Below are positions 39,041 to 52,100 of a stretch of 64,000 nucleotides of DNA, piece after piece. This DNA comes from Corallium rubrum. Its lineage: Eukaryota > Cnidaria > Anthozoa > Scleralcyonacea > Coralliidae. The number at the start of each line of letters is the position of its first letter. Position 1 is the stretch's first letter. The stretch lies in assembly GCA_964035015.1 (NCBI GenBank), contig OZ036008.1, positions 12,009,192 to 12,073,191 on the forward strand, given 5' to 3'. The position numbers and the translations under genes are program-made. The notes beneath the pieces were generated by a model that worked only from the letters and a program-made list of their open reading frames with translations, did no database searches and was not told the DNA's origin.

Positions 39041-42000
39041 GACCCGAAGGTCTAAAAAGAAGGTCTAAAAAGACGTTATTTGACCTTTTCTGACGAAAAA
39101 TGGCCAAAATCGCTCAAAAAGTAAAGGCCTTCAAAATACAGCCTTCTCATTTTCACAGAAGATTTAAAACGACTTTATCTAACCGTTTTTGACCCTAACT
39201 CACAAGTTTCAAAAGTGGCCAAAATCGGTCAAAAAGTAAAGGCCAACCCTTTTACTTTTTTTCCCCGATTATTTTTCAAAAAAATCGAAAAAATTTCTTT
39301 AGCCAAAATACAGCCTTCTCGTTTTCACAGAAGTTTAAAACGACTTTATCTAACCGTTTTTGACCCTAACTCAAAAGTTTAAAAAGTGACCAAAATCGGT
39401 CAAAAAGTAAAGGCTAACCCCTTTACTTTTTTTTTCTGGATATTTTTCAAAAAATCAAATAAAATATTTTTAGCCAAAATATAGCCTTCTCGTTTTCACA
39501 GAAGGTTTAAAACGACTTTATCTAACCGTTTTTGACCCTAACTCAAAAGTTTCAAAAGTGGCCAAAATCGGTCAAAAAGTAAAGGCTAACCCCTTTACTT
39601 TTTTTTTCCGGATATTTTTTAAAAAATTGGGAAAATTTTTTTTAGCCAAAATACAGCCTTCTCGTTTTCACAGAAGGTTTAAAACGACTTTATCTAACCG
39701 TTTTTGACCCTAACTCAAAAGTTTAAAAAGTGACCAAAATCGGTCAAAAAGTAAAGGCTTACCCCTTTACCTTTTTGTTTCGGGATACTTTTCAAAAAAT
39801 AAAATAATTTTTTTTAGCCAAAATACAGCCTTCTCGTTTTCACAGAAGCTTTAAAACGACTTTATCTAACCGTTTTTGACCCTAACTCAAAAGTTTAAAA
39901 AGTGACCAAAATCGGTCAAAAAGTAAAGGCTAACCCCTTTACTTTTTTTTTCCGGATATTTTTCAAAAAATCAAATAAAATATTTTTAGCCAAAATACAG
40001 CCTTCTCGTTTTCACAGAAGCTTTAAAACGATTTTATCTAACCGTTTTTGACCCTAACTCAAAAGTTTCAAAAGTGACCAAAATCGGTCAAAAAGTAAAG
40101 GCTAACCCCTTTACTTTTTTTTTTCCGGATATTTTTCCAAAAATCAAATAAAATATTTTTAGCCAAAATACAGCCTCGTTTTCACAGGTTTAAAACGACT
40201 TTATCTAACCATTTTTGACCCTAACTCACAAGTTTCAAAAGTGACCAAAATCGGTCAAAAAGTAAAGGCTAACCCCTTTACTTTTTTTTTCCGGTTATTT
40301 TTCAAAAAATCGGGGAAAATTTTTTTAGCCAAAATACAGCCTTCTCGTTTTCACAGAAGCTTTAAAACGATTTTATCTAACCGTTTTTGACCCTAACTCA
40401 AAAGTTTCAAAAGTGACCAAAATCGGTCAAAAAGTAAAGGCTAACCCCTTTACTTTTTTTTTCCGGATATTTTTCAAAAAATCGAAAACAATTTTTTTAG
40501 CCAAAATACAGCCTTTCTCATTTCCACAGAAGCTTTAAAACGACTTTATCTAACCGTTTTTGACCCTAACTCAAAAGTTTCAAAAGTGACCAAAATCGGT
40601 CAAAAAGTAAAGGCTAACCCCTTTACTTTTTTTTTCCCGTTATTTTTCAAAAAATCGGGAAAATTTTTTTTAGCCAAAATACAGCCTTCTCGTTTTCACA
40701 GAAGCTTTAAAACGATTTTATCTAACCGTTTTTGACCCTAACTCAAAAGTTTCAAAAGTGACCAAAATCGGTCAAAAAGTAAAGGCTAACCCCTTTACTT
40801 TTTTTTTCCGGATATTTTTCAAAAAATCGAAAACAATTTTTTTAGCCAAAATACAGCCTTTCTCATTTCCACAGAAGGTTTAAAACGACTTTATCTAACC
40901 GTTTTTGACCCTAACTCAAAAGTTTCAAAAGTGACCAAAATCGGTCAAAAAGTAAAGGCTAACCCCTTTACTTTTTTTTTCCGGTTATTTTTCAAAAAAT
41001 CGGGGAAAATTTTTTTAGCCAAAATACAGCCTTCTCGTTTTCACAGAAGCTTTAAAACGATTTTATCTAACCGTTTTTGACCCTAACTCAAAAGTTTCAA
41101 AAGTGACCAAAATCGGTCAAAAAGTAAAGGCTAACCCCTTTACTTTTTTTTTCCGGATATTTTTCAAAAAATCGAAAACAATTTTTTTAGCCAAAATACA
41201 GCCTTTCTCATTTCCACAGAAGCTTTAAAACGACTTTATCTAACCGTTTTTGACCCTAACTCAAAAGTTTCAAAAGTGACCAAAATCGGTCAAAAAGTAA
41301 AGGCTAACCCCTTTACTTTTTTTTTCCGGATATTTTTCAAAAAATCAAATAAAATATTTTTAGCCAAAATATAGCCTTCTCGTTTTCACAGAAGCTTTAA
41401 AACGACTTTATCTAACCGTTTTTGACCCTAACTCAAAAGTTTAAAAAGTGACCAAAATCGGTCAAAAAGTAAAGGCTAACCCCTTTACTTTTTTTTTCCG
41501 GATATTTTTCAAAAAATCAAATAAAATATTTTTAGCCAAAATACAGCCTTCTCGTTTTCACAGAAGCTTTAAAACGACTTTATCTAACCGTTTTTGACCC
41601 TAACTCAAAACTTTCAAAAGTGGCCAAAATCGGTCAAAAAGTAAAGGCTAACCCCTTTACTTTTTTTTTCCGGATATTTTTCAAAAAATCAAATAAAATA
41701 TTTTTAGCCGAAATATAGCCTTCTCGTTTTCACAGAAGGTTTAAAACGACTTTATCTAACCATTTTTGACCCTAACTCACAAGTTTCAAAAGTGGCCAAA
41801 ATCGGTCAAAAAGTAAAGGCTAACCCCTTTACTTTTTTTTTCCGGATATTTTTTAAAAAATTGGGAAAATTTTTTTTAGCCAAAATACAGCCTTCTCGTT
41901 TTCACAGAAGCTTTAAAACGACTTTATCTAACCGTTTTTGACCCTAACTCAAAAGTTTCAAAAGTGACCAAAATCGGTCAAAAAGTAAAGGCTAACCCCT

Positions 42001-43204
42001 TTACTTTTTTTTTCCGGATATTTTTCAAAAAATCGGGGAAAATTTATTTAGCCAAAATACAGCCTTCTCGTTTTCACAGAAGCTTTAAAACGATTTTATC
42101 TAACCGTTTTTGACCCTAACTCAAAAGTTTCAAAAGTGACCAAAATCGGTCAAAAAGTAAAGGCTAACCCCTTTACTTTTTTTTCCGGATATTTTTCAAA
42201 AAATAGAAAAATTTATTTTTTAGCAAAAATACAGCCTTTCTCATTTCCACAGAAGCTTTAAAACGACTTTATCTAACCGTTTTTGACCCTAACTCAAAAG
42301 TTTCAAAAGTGACCAAAATCGGTCAAAAAGTAAAGGCTAACCCCTTTACTTTTTTTTCCGGATATTTTTCAAAAAATCAAAAAAAATATTTTTAGCCAAA
42401 ATACAGCCTTCTCGTTTTCACAGAAGCTTTAAAACGACTTTATCTAACCGTTTTTGACCCTAACTCAAAAGTTTAAAAAGTGACCAAAATCGGTCAAAAA
42501 GAAAAGGCTAACCCCTTTACTTTTTTTTTCCGGATATTTTTCAAAAAATCAAATAAAATATTTTTAGCCAAAATACAGCCTTCTCGTTTTCACAGAAGCT
42601 TTAAAACGACTTTATCTAACCGTTTTTGACCCTAACTCAAAACTTTCAAAAGTGGCCAAAATCGGTCAAAAAGTAAAGGCTAACCCCTTTACTTTTTTTT
42701 TCCGGATATTTTTCAAAAAATCAAATAAAATATTTTTAGCCGAAATATAGCCTTCTCGTTTTCACAGAAGGTTTAAAACGACTTTATCTAACCATTTTTG
42801 ACCCTAACTCACAAGTTTCAAAAGTGGCCAAAATCGGTCAAAAAGTAAAGGCTAACCCCTTTACTTTTTTTTTCCGGATATTTTTTAAAAAATTGGGAAA
42901 ATTTTTTTTAGCCAAAATACAGCCTTCTCGTTTTCACAGAAGCTTTAAAACGACTTTATCTAACCGTTTTTGACCCTAACTCAAAAGTTTCAAAAGTGAC
43001 CAAAATCGGTCAAAAAGTAAAGGCTAACCCCTTTACTTTTTTTTTCCGGATATTTTTCAAAAAATCGAAAACAATTTTTTTAGCCAAAATACAGCCTTTC
43101 TCATTTCCACAGAAGCTTTAAAACGACTTTATCTAACCGTTTTTGACCCTAACTCACAAGTTTCAAAAGTGGCCAAAATCGGTCAAAAAGTAAAGGCTAA
43201 CCCC
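39040..43204 (+). repeat. 172-bp satellite array, left block, about 24 units
   Basis: CGACTTTATC recurs every 171-174 bp (39341, 39513, 39685, 39857). Each unit holds three short dyads: CTTCT...AGAAG, GACCAAAATCGGTC and AGTAAAGG...CCTTTACT. A higher-order period of six units is visible: a marked variant (AAACTTTCAAAAGTGG with GCCGAAATATAGCC) recurs exactly 1032 bp apart (41611 and 42643). Confidence 0.95.
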
Positions 43205-43205
43205 A

Positions 43206-44834
43206 GGCAATAGAACTGCCGACCATATTTTTACTTTGAAAACTCTACACGATAAATATGTTAATCAGAATAATGAGAAAATTTATGCATGCTTTGTTGA
43301 TTTTAAAAAGGCCTTTGATTCCGTCTGGCATAAAGGCCTTTATTTGAAACTATTAGAAAATGGAATTGGAGGACGCTTCTATGATCTGATAAAGGATCTG
43401 TACTCTAATACTCAGTGTGCAGTGAAAGTGTCAGGTCATAGAACGCCCTTCTTCTCCTACAATCGAGGTGTACGCCAAGGTTGTGTTTTAAGTCCCCTCC
43501 TGTTTAACTTATATATAAATGAACTTCCTAATCTATTTGAGAAAGTAAACTCAGACCCATTTCTTTTACCAAATGGAACAAGACTAAGTAGTCTTCTATA
43601 TGCTGACGACCTTATTATACTATCAAGATCGAAATCAGGTCTTCAAAATTGTCTAGATTCTCTTAATGAATGGAGCAAAAAATGGCTAATGAATATCAAT
43701 TTGAAAAAAACCAAAGTTATGATCTTACAAAAACATAATTCTAAGCTACAAAAGTTTGACTTTTTCTTGGGAGATAGGCGTATTGACATCACAAATGAAT
43801 ACACTTACCTCGGCCTAAAACTAACTCCAAACACTAAATTCTCAGTCGCAACTCAACAACTGAGTGAAAAGGCTATGCATGCTTTATTCAAAATTCGAAA
43901 ACATCTTGATTTTCACAAACTTACTCCAAAACTTGCAATGAAAGTCTTTGATGGCATAGTCTCTCCTATCCTACTCTATAACTCTGAGGTTTGGGGAGCC
44001 TATTCCAACAACGATTTTACTAAATGGGACAAGACTCCAACTGAAAAAACACACCTAAAATTTTGTAAAATCTATTTGGGTGTGAATAGGAAAGCGAGCA
44101 ATATCGCTAGCAGGGGTGAACTAGGTAAATTCCCTCTGTTAATCCCCATATTCAAAAGACTATTTTCTTACATTAAACACATTAGTCAACTACCAGATTC
44201 AAGTATAGCGAAACAAACTTTTTACCTTTCAAAAAGACTTTACTCACACGGTAAAGATTCATTCTACTCTAATGCCGCAAACATTATTAAAAACTTTTAT
44301 CCTAATATCGATGAAACAATAGATATTGAAAAATTTGTTCAGGATACGAACGTAAGTGATTTCGTAAAAACTATTAAAGATAACTATACATCATTTTGGA
44401 AAAATCAAATTGAAAACTCGACTAAACTATCATTCTATTCCACTTTCAAAAAAGATTATAACTTAGAAGAATACCTAAATATTATTAAAGATCCTAACCA
44501 AAGAAGACTGTTCTCAAAGTTTCGTATAAGTAACCATAAACTAGAAATTGAGTTCGGGCGTTATAGAAATGTACCTCGAGAGGAGAGATTTTGTAAATGC
44601 TGCGATAAATCTGCAGTTGAAGATGAATTTCATTTTTCATTTGAATGTGAAAAATACGAAAATTTGCGAAATAATTCGCACAATATCCTAAAAGAATATT
44701 TTCAAATCAACATCACCAATGACTCAAGGAGAAAATTATTGAGTGATGTTATGTCCTTGAATGATCCTGTGATAACGGATCTATTTTCGAAGCATATTTC
44801 AAAATGCTTTCAGATCAGAGACATCAGCCCTTAA
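43206..44834 (+). CDS. Reverse transcriptase, C-terminal part, of the LINE
   Basis: Open over about 540 codons with no N-terminus (the frame starts at the insertion point; 43236 is TTG, not a true start). Catalytic motifs are FVDFKKAFDSVWH, RGVRQGCVLSPLLFNLYIN and YADD (122-125 counted from 43236). A CCHC-like zinc motif near 453-476 (CKCCDK then VEDEFHFSFEC) is common in CR1/L2/Jockey-group elements. The endonuclease domain and ORF1 are absent. The lack of frame breaks suggests a recent insertion; this copy cannot move by itself. Confidence 0.85.
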   Translation, partial: GNRTADHIFTLKTLHDKYVNQNNEKIYACFVDFKKAFDSVWHKGLYLKLLENGIGGRFYDLIKDLYSNTQCAVKVSGHRTPFFSYNRGVRQGCVLSPLLFNLYINELPNLFEKVNSDPFLLPNGTRLSSLLYADDLIILSRSKSGLQNCLDSLNEWSKKWLMNINLKKTKVMILQKHNSKLQKFDFFLGDRRIDITNEYTYLGLKLTPNTKFSVATQQLSEKAMHALFKIRKHLDFHKLTPKLAMKVFDGIVSPILLYNSEVWGAYSNNDFTKWDKTPTEKTHLKFCKIYLGVNRKASNIASRGELGKFPLLIPIFKRLFSYIKHISQLPDSSIAKQTFYLSKRLYSHGKDSFYSNAANIIKNFYPNIDETIDIEKFVQDTNVSDFVKTIKDNYTSFWKNQIENSTKLSFYSTFKKDYNLEEYLNIIKDPNQRRLFSKFRISNHKLEIEFGRYRNVPREERFCKCCDKSAVEDEFHFSFECEKYENLRNNSHNILKEYFQINITNDSRRKLLSDVMSLNDPVITDLFSKHISKCFQIRDISP

Positions 44835-45004
44835 ACCGGAAACATAAGTTTTTATGTATTATATTCACTTTCCATTCACTCTCCTTAATTATATTATTCC
44901 TATTCCTATCTCTTCTTACATTTTGAAACTTTAACTTTTCTATATCTTTTCTATATTTTATATACTATTTTAATATTTTCTATATTATAATATTATACCT
45001 GTAA

Positions 45005-45105
45005 ATATAGCACTATATTCATTGCTGTTCCATTGGTTAAAGTTGTTTCTCTATAGAAGCAACTTTAGCTAATGGAACGGCGGTGAATATGGTGCTGTAT
45101 TTTTA
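45005..45105 (+). other. Long stem-loop in the LINE 3' untranslated region
   Basis: TAGCACTATATTCATTGCTG, GTTCCATTGGTTAAAGTTG, a 14-base loop, then CAACTTTAGCTAATGGAAC and GGCGGTGAATATGGTGCTGT: about 40 pairs with a few mismatches. It could guide the reverse transcriptase, as 3' hairpins do in some LINEs, or be a nested MITE. Confidence 0.65.
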
Positions 45106-45170
45106 CACTATTTTATATATTCTATATGCTTAGCAATACCTGTAATTAGGTCATGCAAATAAAGCTTTAT

Positions 45171-48100
45171 AATAACCCTTTTACTTTTTTTCCCCGATTA
45201 TTTTTCAAAAAAATCGAAAAAAATTTCTTTAGCCAAAATACAGCCTTCTCGTTTTCACAGAAGCTTTAAAACGACTTTATCTAACCGTTTTTGACCCTAA
45301 CTCAAAAGTTTAAAAAGTGACCAAAATCGGTCAAAAAGTAAAGGCTAACCCCTTTACTTTTTTTTTCCGGATATTTTTCAAAAAATCGAAAAATTCTTTT
45401 TTTGCCAAAATACAGCCTTCTCGTTTTCACAGAAGGTTTAAAACGACTTTATCTAACCGTTTTTGACCCTAACTCAAAAGTTTCAAAAGTGACCAAAATC
45501 GGTCAAAAAGTAAAGGCTAACCCCTTTACTTTTTTTTTCCGGTTATTTTTCAAAAAATCGGGGAAAATTTATTTAGCCAAATACAGCCTTCTCGTTTTCA
45601 CAGAAGCTTTAAAACGATTTTATCTAACCGTTTTTGACCCTAACTCAAAAGTTTCAAAAGTGACCAAAATCGATCAAAAAGTAAAGGCTAACGCCTTTAC
45701 CTTTTTTTTTCCGGATATTTTTCAAAAAATCGAAAACATTTTTTTTAGCGAAAATACAGCCTTTCTCGTTTTAAGAGAATGTTTAAAACGACTTTATCTA
45801 ACCGTTTTTGACCCTAACTCAAAAGTTTAAAAAGTGACCAAAATCGGTCAAAAAGTAAAGGCTAACCCCTTTACTTTTTTTTCCCGGATATTTTTCAAAA
45901 AATCGAAAAAATTTTTTTAGCCAAAATACAGCCTTCTCGTTTTCACAGAAGCTTTAAAACGACTTTATCTAACCGTTTTTGACCCTAACTCAAAACTTTC
46001 AAAAGTGGCCAAAATCGGTCAAAAAGTAAAGGCTAACCCCTTTACTTTTTTTTTCCGGATATTTTTCAAAAAATCAAATAAAATATTTTTAGCCTAAATA
46101 TAGCCTTCTCGTTTTCACAGAAGGTTTAAAACGACTTTATCTAACCGTTTTTGACCCTAACTCAAAAGTTTAAAAAGTGACCAAAATCGGTCAAAAAGTA
46201 AAGGCTAACCCCTTTACTTTTTTTTCCGGATATTTTTTAAAAAATTGGGAAAATTTTTTTTAGCCAAAATACAGCCTTCTCGTTTTCACAGAAGGTTTAA
46301 AACGACTTTATCTAACCGTTTTTGACCCTAACTCAAAACTTTCAAAAGTGGCCAAAATCGGTCAAAAAGTAAAGGCTAACCCCTTTACTTTTTTTTCCGG
46401 ATATTTTTCAAAAAATCGGGGAAAATTTTTTTAGCCAAAATACAGCCTTCTCGTTTTCACAGAAGCTTTAAAACGATTTTATCTAACCGTTTTTGACCCT
46501 AACTCAAAAGTTTCAAAAGTGACCAAAATCGGTCAAAAAGTAAAGGCTAACCTCTTTACTTTTTTTTTCCGGATATTTTTCAAAAAATCGAAAACAATTT
46601 TTTTAGCCAAAATACAGCCTTTCTCATTTCCACAGAAGCTTTAAAACGACTTTATCTAACCGTTTTTGACCCTAACTCACAAGTTTCAAAAGTGGCCAAA
46701 ATCGGTCAAAAAGTAAAGGCTAACCCTTTTACTTTTTTTCCCCGATTATTTTTCAAAAAAATCGAAAAAAATTTCTTTAGCCAAAATACAGCCTTCTCGT
46801 TTTCACAGAAGCTTTAAAACGACTTTATCTAACCGTTTTTGACCCTAACTCAAAAGTTTCAAAAGTGACCAAAATCGGTCAAAAAGTAAAGGCTAACCCC
46901 TTTACCTTTTTTTTTCCGGATATTTTTCAAAAAATCGAAAAATTCTTTTTTTGCCAAAATACAGCCTTCTCGTTTTCACAGAAGGTTTAAAACGACTTTA
47001 TCTAACCGTTTTTGACCCTAACTCAAAAGTTTCAAAAGTGACCAAAATCGGTCAAAAAGTAAAGGCTAACCCCTTTACTTTTTTTTTCCGGTTATTTTTC
47101 AAAAAATCGGGGAAAAATTTTTTAGCCAAAATACAGCCTTCTCGTTTTCACAGAAGCTTTAAAACGATTTTATCTAACCGTTTTTGACCCTAACTCAAAA
47201 CTTTCAAAAGTGACCAAAATCGGTCAGAAAGTAAAGGCTAACCCCTTTACTTTTTTTTTCGGATTATTTTTCAAAAAATCGAAAACAATTTTTTTAGCCA
47301 AAATACAGCCTTTCTCATTTCCACAGAAGCTTTAAAACGACTTTATCTAACCGTTTTTGACCCTAACTCAAAAGTTTCGAAAGTGACCAAAATCGGTCAA
47401 AAAGTAAAGGCTAACCCCTTTACTTTTTTTTTCCGGATATTTTTCAAAAAATCAAATAAAATATTTTTAGCCAAAATATAGCCTTCTCGTTTTCACAGAA
47501 GCTTTAAAACGACTTTATCTAACCGTTTTTGACCCTAACTCAAAAGTTTAAAAAGTGACCAAAATCGGTCAAAAAGTAAAGGCTAACCCCTTTACTTTTT
47601 TTTTCGGATTATTTTTCAAAAAATCGGGGGGAAATATTTTAGCCAAAATACAGCCTTCTCGTTTTCACAGAAGCTTTAAAACGACTTTATCTAACCGTTT
47701 TTGACCCTAACTCAAAACTTTCAAAAGTGGCCAAAATCGGTCAAAAAGTAAAGGCTAACCCCTTTACTTTTTTTTTCCGGATATTTTTCAAAAAATCGAA
47801 AAAATATTTTTTAGCCAAAATACAGCCTTCTCGTTTTCACAAAACGTTTAAAACGACTTTATCTAACCGTTTTTGACCCTAACTCACAAGTTTCAAAAGT
47901 GGCCAAAATCGGTCAAAAAGTAAAGGCTAACCCCTTTACTTTTTTTTTCCGGATATTTTTCAAAAAATAGAAAAATTTATTTTTTAGCCAAAATACAGCC
48001 TTCTCGTTTTCACAGAAGGTTTAAAACGACTTTATCTAACCGTTTTTGACCCTAACTCAAAAGTTTCAAAAGTGACCAAAATCGGTCAAAAAGTAAAGGC

Positions 48101-48450
48101 TAACCCCTTTACTTTTTTTTTCCGGTTATTTTTCAAAAAATCGGGGAAAAATTTTTTAGCCAAAATACAGCCTTCTCGTTTTCACAGAAGCTTTAAAACG
48201 ATTTTATCTAACCGTTTTTGACCCTAACTCAAAAGTTTCAAAAGTGACCAAAATCGATCAAAAAGTAAAGGCTAACGCCTTTACCTTTTTTTTTCCGGAT
48301 ATTTTTCAAAAAATCGAAAACATTTTTTTTAGCGAAAATACAGCCTTTCTCGTTTTAAGAGAATGTTTAAAACGACTTTATCTAACCGTTTTTGACTCTA
48401 ACTCAAAAGTTTCAAAAGTGACCAAAATCGGTCAAAAAGTAAATAGAGCC
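45171..48450 (+). repeat. 172-bp satellite array, right block, about 19 units
   Basis: Same consensus and orientation as 39040-43204. A variant unit (AAAATCGATCAAAAAG with CTAACGCC) recurs 2583 bp apart (45671 and 48254), about 15 units, so a segment of the array was duplicated. The last unit fades at 48440. Confidence 0.95.
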
Positions 48451-48569
48451 TTCTTTTTGCCATATAGAGCTAGAAAAAGGCTTTATTTGACATATCACTT
48501 TTTGACCTTATTTCTAAAGTTGGCAGTGTTACGATATTTATCGACCGACATGTTTGTTTATAGGGGCGC

Positions 48570-48870
48570 CCCCGCCCGCGATTGTCTGGGATAATCGTGG
48601 ATCATCGGGGACAATCCCCGATCGTCGCAAATGTGAACATCGGCGATCTATTGACTCCTTTAAGAAACACTTAAAGACGTATTTATTTGGAAAGGCCTAT
48701 GAGTCTTAGTCTTTGTAACATACTGTATATTTGATTTAGATGCTTTTTAGTAATAATTTGTAATATTTTACATCGCGCTTTAGAATATTTATAGTTTTAG
48801 CGCGTTATAAATTCAATTATTATTATATTATATGATCGGCGATGAAATGCGACAAATGAAAACTAGGCTT
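48570..48870. mobile_element. Decayed element carrying a LINE 3'-end fragment
   Basis: 48648-48835 encodes SFKKHLKTYLFGKAYES then stop, the typical C-terminal end of CR1/L2-type reverse transcriptase proteins, followed by a TTATTATT tail. The surrounding GATCGGCGATGAAATGCGAC and AAACTAGGCTTTA resemble the MITE at 1157-1340. Confidence 0.55.
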
Positions 48871-49152
48871 TATATTTAGTATTTAAGAAATAGAAAGCAT
48901 TTCCGTGTTTCCAGAGTTATAGAAACACGAGTGGATCAAAGCGAAAATTCTCCTGACTCTTTATTGGAATGTCAGTTTAACAGATGGAAACAAGTCTGAA
49001 ACTTGGAGTAAAACGACATCTGCTGGTCAAGAAACTCGCCGGTTCAGTTGATGTGTTTTCAAAATGGTGGCTGAATACAAATTGTACAGACTTTTCAGTG
49101 CGTTTTTCTGACGTTTGCGAAAAGAAAACTGTGTGCTGACATTGTTTTCAGC

Positions 49153-52100
49153 ATGGCTCTGGTCAAAACTGGAGATAAAACACTGCAGATCAGCGGGACG
49201 GATAGTCGGAATTCATCGACAGCAAAAAAACAAGATGTTCTTGACGAAGATACATATATCGAGGTTTATGTTCTTTTCATGTATATTAACTTTAAATAGA
49301 TCAAGTGTGGCCCTGGTTCAGGGATGGAAACCCAGTTGTTATCCACTGATATTGGCCAACCGATAGCCACGTTACATAGAAAGCCACATTTAATACTGTC
49401 ATTTACACTATTAAACATCACATTTGACCTAAACCGTTTGACTAAGAAATCTCTCTTAATTATATACTTAAAATTAGCAAGTTTTGGTGATCTGGAAAGT
49501 TGGCTAACGTGGTTTAGGTTGATCTGATATCAAGTACTTTATTTAATACCTTTCTGACCCAGTCAATATATAATCAGAACTCAGAAGGCTGATCTAATTA
49601 ATATTGATTGCAGTGCTGTAATAGTTACATAATTTTTGAAACTAGTTGCAGTTACATCATCAGAAAAGTAACTAGTCACCGATACACGTTACAATGAAAA
49701 AAAAGTAACTAGTTGTAGTTACAAAGTTACTTTAAAAATTTTGTAACTAGTTACAATTACAAAGTTACACCTATTCCTTCGTTCTGCTCTTAAAATCGAG
49801 AAGCATGTGAATTAGACAAAACTATTGTTTAATTTGACCAGAAGAGAATTTTCAAAATTACGATCAGTCATTCAGCAATGATGTGGTTTGAAAATTAATC
49901 CTGTGCAGCTGAACAGCCTTTCACATGCTGCACTTGCAGGCATCGGTGTGTTCAGTTCAATGAAAAGCTGGATACAACGTTGAATGACGACTCGGCAAGG
50001 TTGGGAGTATTATGGATATTGCAAAAAGTAATGGTGCTCTCAACGGCAGGTGTAACTAGTTATCGTTACTTTTTATTCCAACTTTTTGTAACTAGTTATA
50101 GTTACCTTCTGAAAAAAGTAACTAGTTACCAGTAAAGTTACTCAAAAAGAAACGATTACATGTAACTTGTAACGAAGTTACTCACAGCACTGATTGATTG
50201 GTACTCACCAATTCAATAGTCCCAAGAAATAAGACCTTTCCACACGAAGTTAATGGATCATGTGATCTTTCTTTTTCTCAAATCTGATTAACTAATGTCC
50301 AGAGTTGTCCAAAGTTTTGAATGTCTGAAGTTTTGTGAGAGCCAATCAAATCACTCAACGTGCTGTCCACACACTTTGTGCAGAAAGGTCTATTGATGTT
50401 TGTCACTCCTATTCCATAACTATTGGAACAGGGAAATTTCTTTTATAAAATATATTAAACTTGGGAATATAGTACACTATACAGCATGAGTGATGTGTGC
50501 TATTACTACAGCATGCTGCCACTCACTGCTATTGTTGGTTGGTAGGTATAGATGTACAAAAGAATATTACATTAGATATTGTACCTTATCAACCAACATA
50601 GCCACTGTGTCTTTGTCCTCTAAATCTCAGGAGACTGATTGCTACTTAAGCCCAGGTATGAGGTTAGTACTAATAAGGAGAAAAAAAATATACCCGGGTT
50701 TCTGGTTTCCTGACCCTACCTAGTTTTTTGCGAGCAAAATGCCGACCCTAATCTTTTTATTGAATTTTTAAGAAGCATGGGCCCGAGTTGCAGCATGATT
50801 TGCATCTTGGGATAGCAAGCGTGGTGTCAGAACCAGTGCTTCCACTTTTTATTTGCATAGCCCAGTCACTATGGGGGAGGGTTTAGATAAACAAGAGAAA
50901 CAAAGAACTTTTGCAAAGAAGGCTAATAATATCTGACCCCTCCCCCCCATGGTGACAGGCCCATGGAAGGAAATTTCCTTGCAAAGTGGAAGCACTGGTC
51001 AGAACCTAGTAATGTGCTCAAAATTAGCTTTAATAGATGTGCTACCATAATTGACATTTGGTGTTGGAAAGAATATTATTGTTATTCCTAGGCACTAAAT
51101 AAAAAAAAAAGTTAAAAAAGAAGAAATCCAACCTACCCTACCTAAGTTTTTTTGAAGAGAAATAGGAAACCCAGGTTGTTTTTTTCGGCCTAATTGGATG
51201 GGTGACCACTTGTTTGAGCTTGCAACTTGTATGTTAGTAGAGTTGTTGGTTCTCTGGTGCTTTGAGGTTTTTTTCCAAGGTTCTCCAGTTTTCCTCCCTC
51301 CCCTTAGTTTATTCGATCTTGCAAGCGACTACTTATAAGCAAGCACTGCACCTCAATATAAGCAACCACCACAAGGATGTGTAAAGTGGTTGTAATTACT
51401 GGCTGGTTCCATACAAAAACTCTGTCTTCGTAAAATTATTGATGGTCGAGCTCCAGAGTACTTAATTAATAAATTAGAATCTTTTCGTTTCAACCATATA
51501 TATCAGACCAAATCAAAAACTGAATTTCGTCTTCTGAAGCCAAGAACTGATTCCTTAAAAAGAACGTTTTTTTATTCAACAGTCAAAATATGGAACATTC
51601 TGGGAACAGTGAGTATGTGGGGAATCATTTCGTCTTATGAAAGCCAAACTAGTTAAAAATTTCTTCCTGAGATATACTGTTGACAATTTTAGAATTTATA
51701 GATTATACTAAACTTTTTTATACTGATATTCTTATCAATCATAGTTAAGTAATTATTATTATTTAGTATTTGATTTACTTTTAATAATTGCTTTTTACTC
51801 TATTTTTATTTAAATTTATTTGATTTAGTTCTATATCGGTAGTTATAATTAGAATTAGAGGGTCACTAGGGAGAATACATTATTTGTAATTGGTGTTACC
51901 CTCTTTAAATAAAGTTTATTTGTATTTGTATTTGTACAAGAGCTTGGAAACAAAGAAAAAGTGCAGTTTGTAAATCACAAACTATCAAGGTGGTCATTAT
52001 GAGAGCTGGTCACTTATGAGTTATGAGGGCTGGTCACTTATGAGTTATGAGGAGTTATGAGTGGTTGCAAGGAGAGCTTATACTGTCCATAAAGGACAGT

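Larger units (their letters stand above)
43205..45170 (+). mobile_element. 5'-truncated non-LTR retrotransposon inserted in the satellite
   Basis: The satellite stops after AAAGGCTAACCCC and resumes at TAACCCTTTTAC, giving a short TAACCC duplication. The insert begins in the reverse-transcriptase domain (PGNRTADHIFTLK) and ends with a 3' untranslated region with AATAAA and a TTTATAATAA end. Truncation at the 5' side is typical of target-primed reverse transcription. Confidence 0.85.

Noticed and set aside
45402..48594. Repeated frames beginning MPKYSLLVFTEGLKRLYL
   Set aside because: They follow the 172-bp satellite unit, break at random length changes, and have no stop or start conservation.
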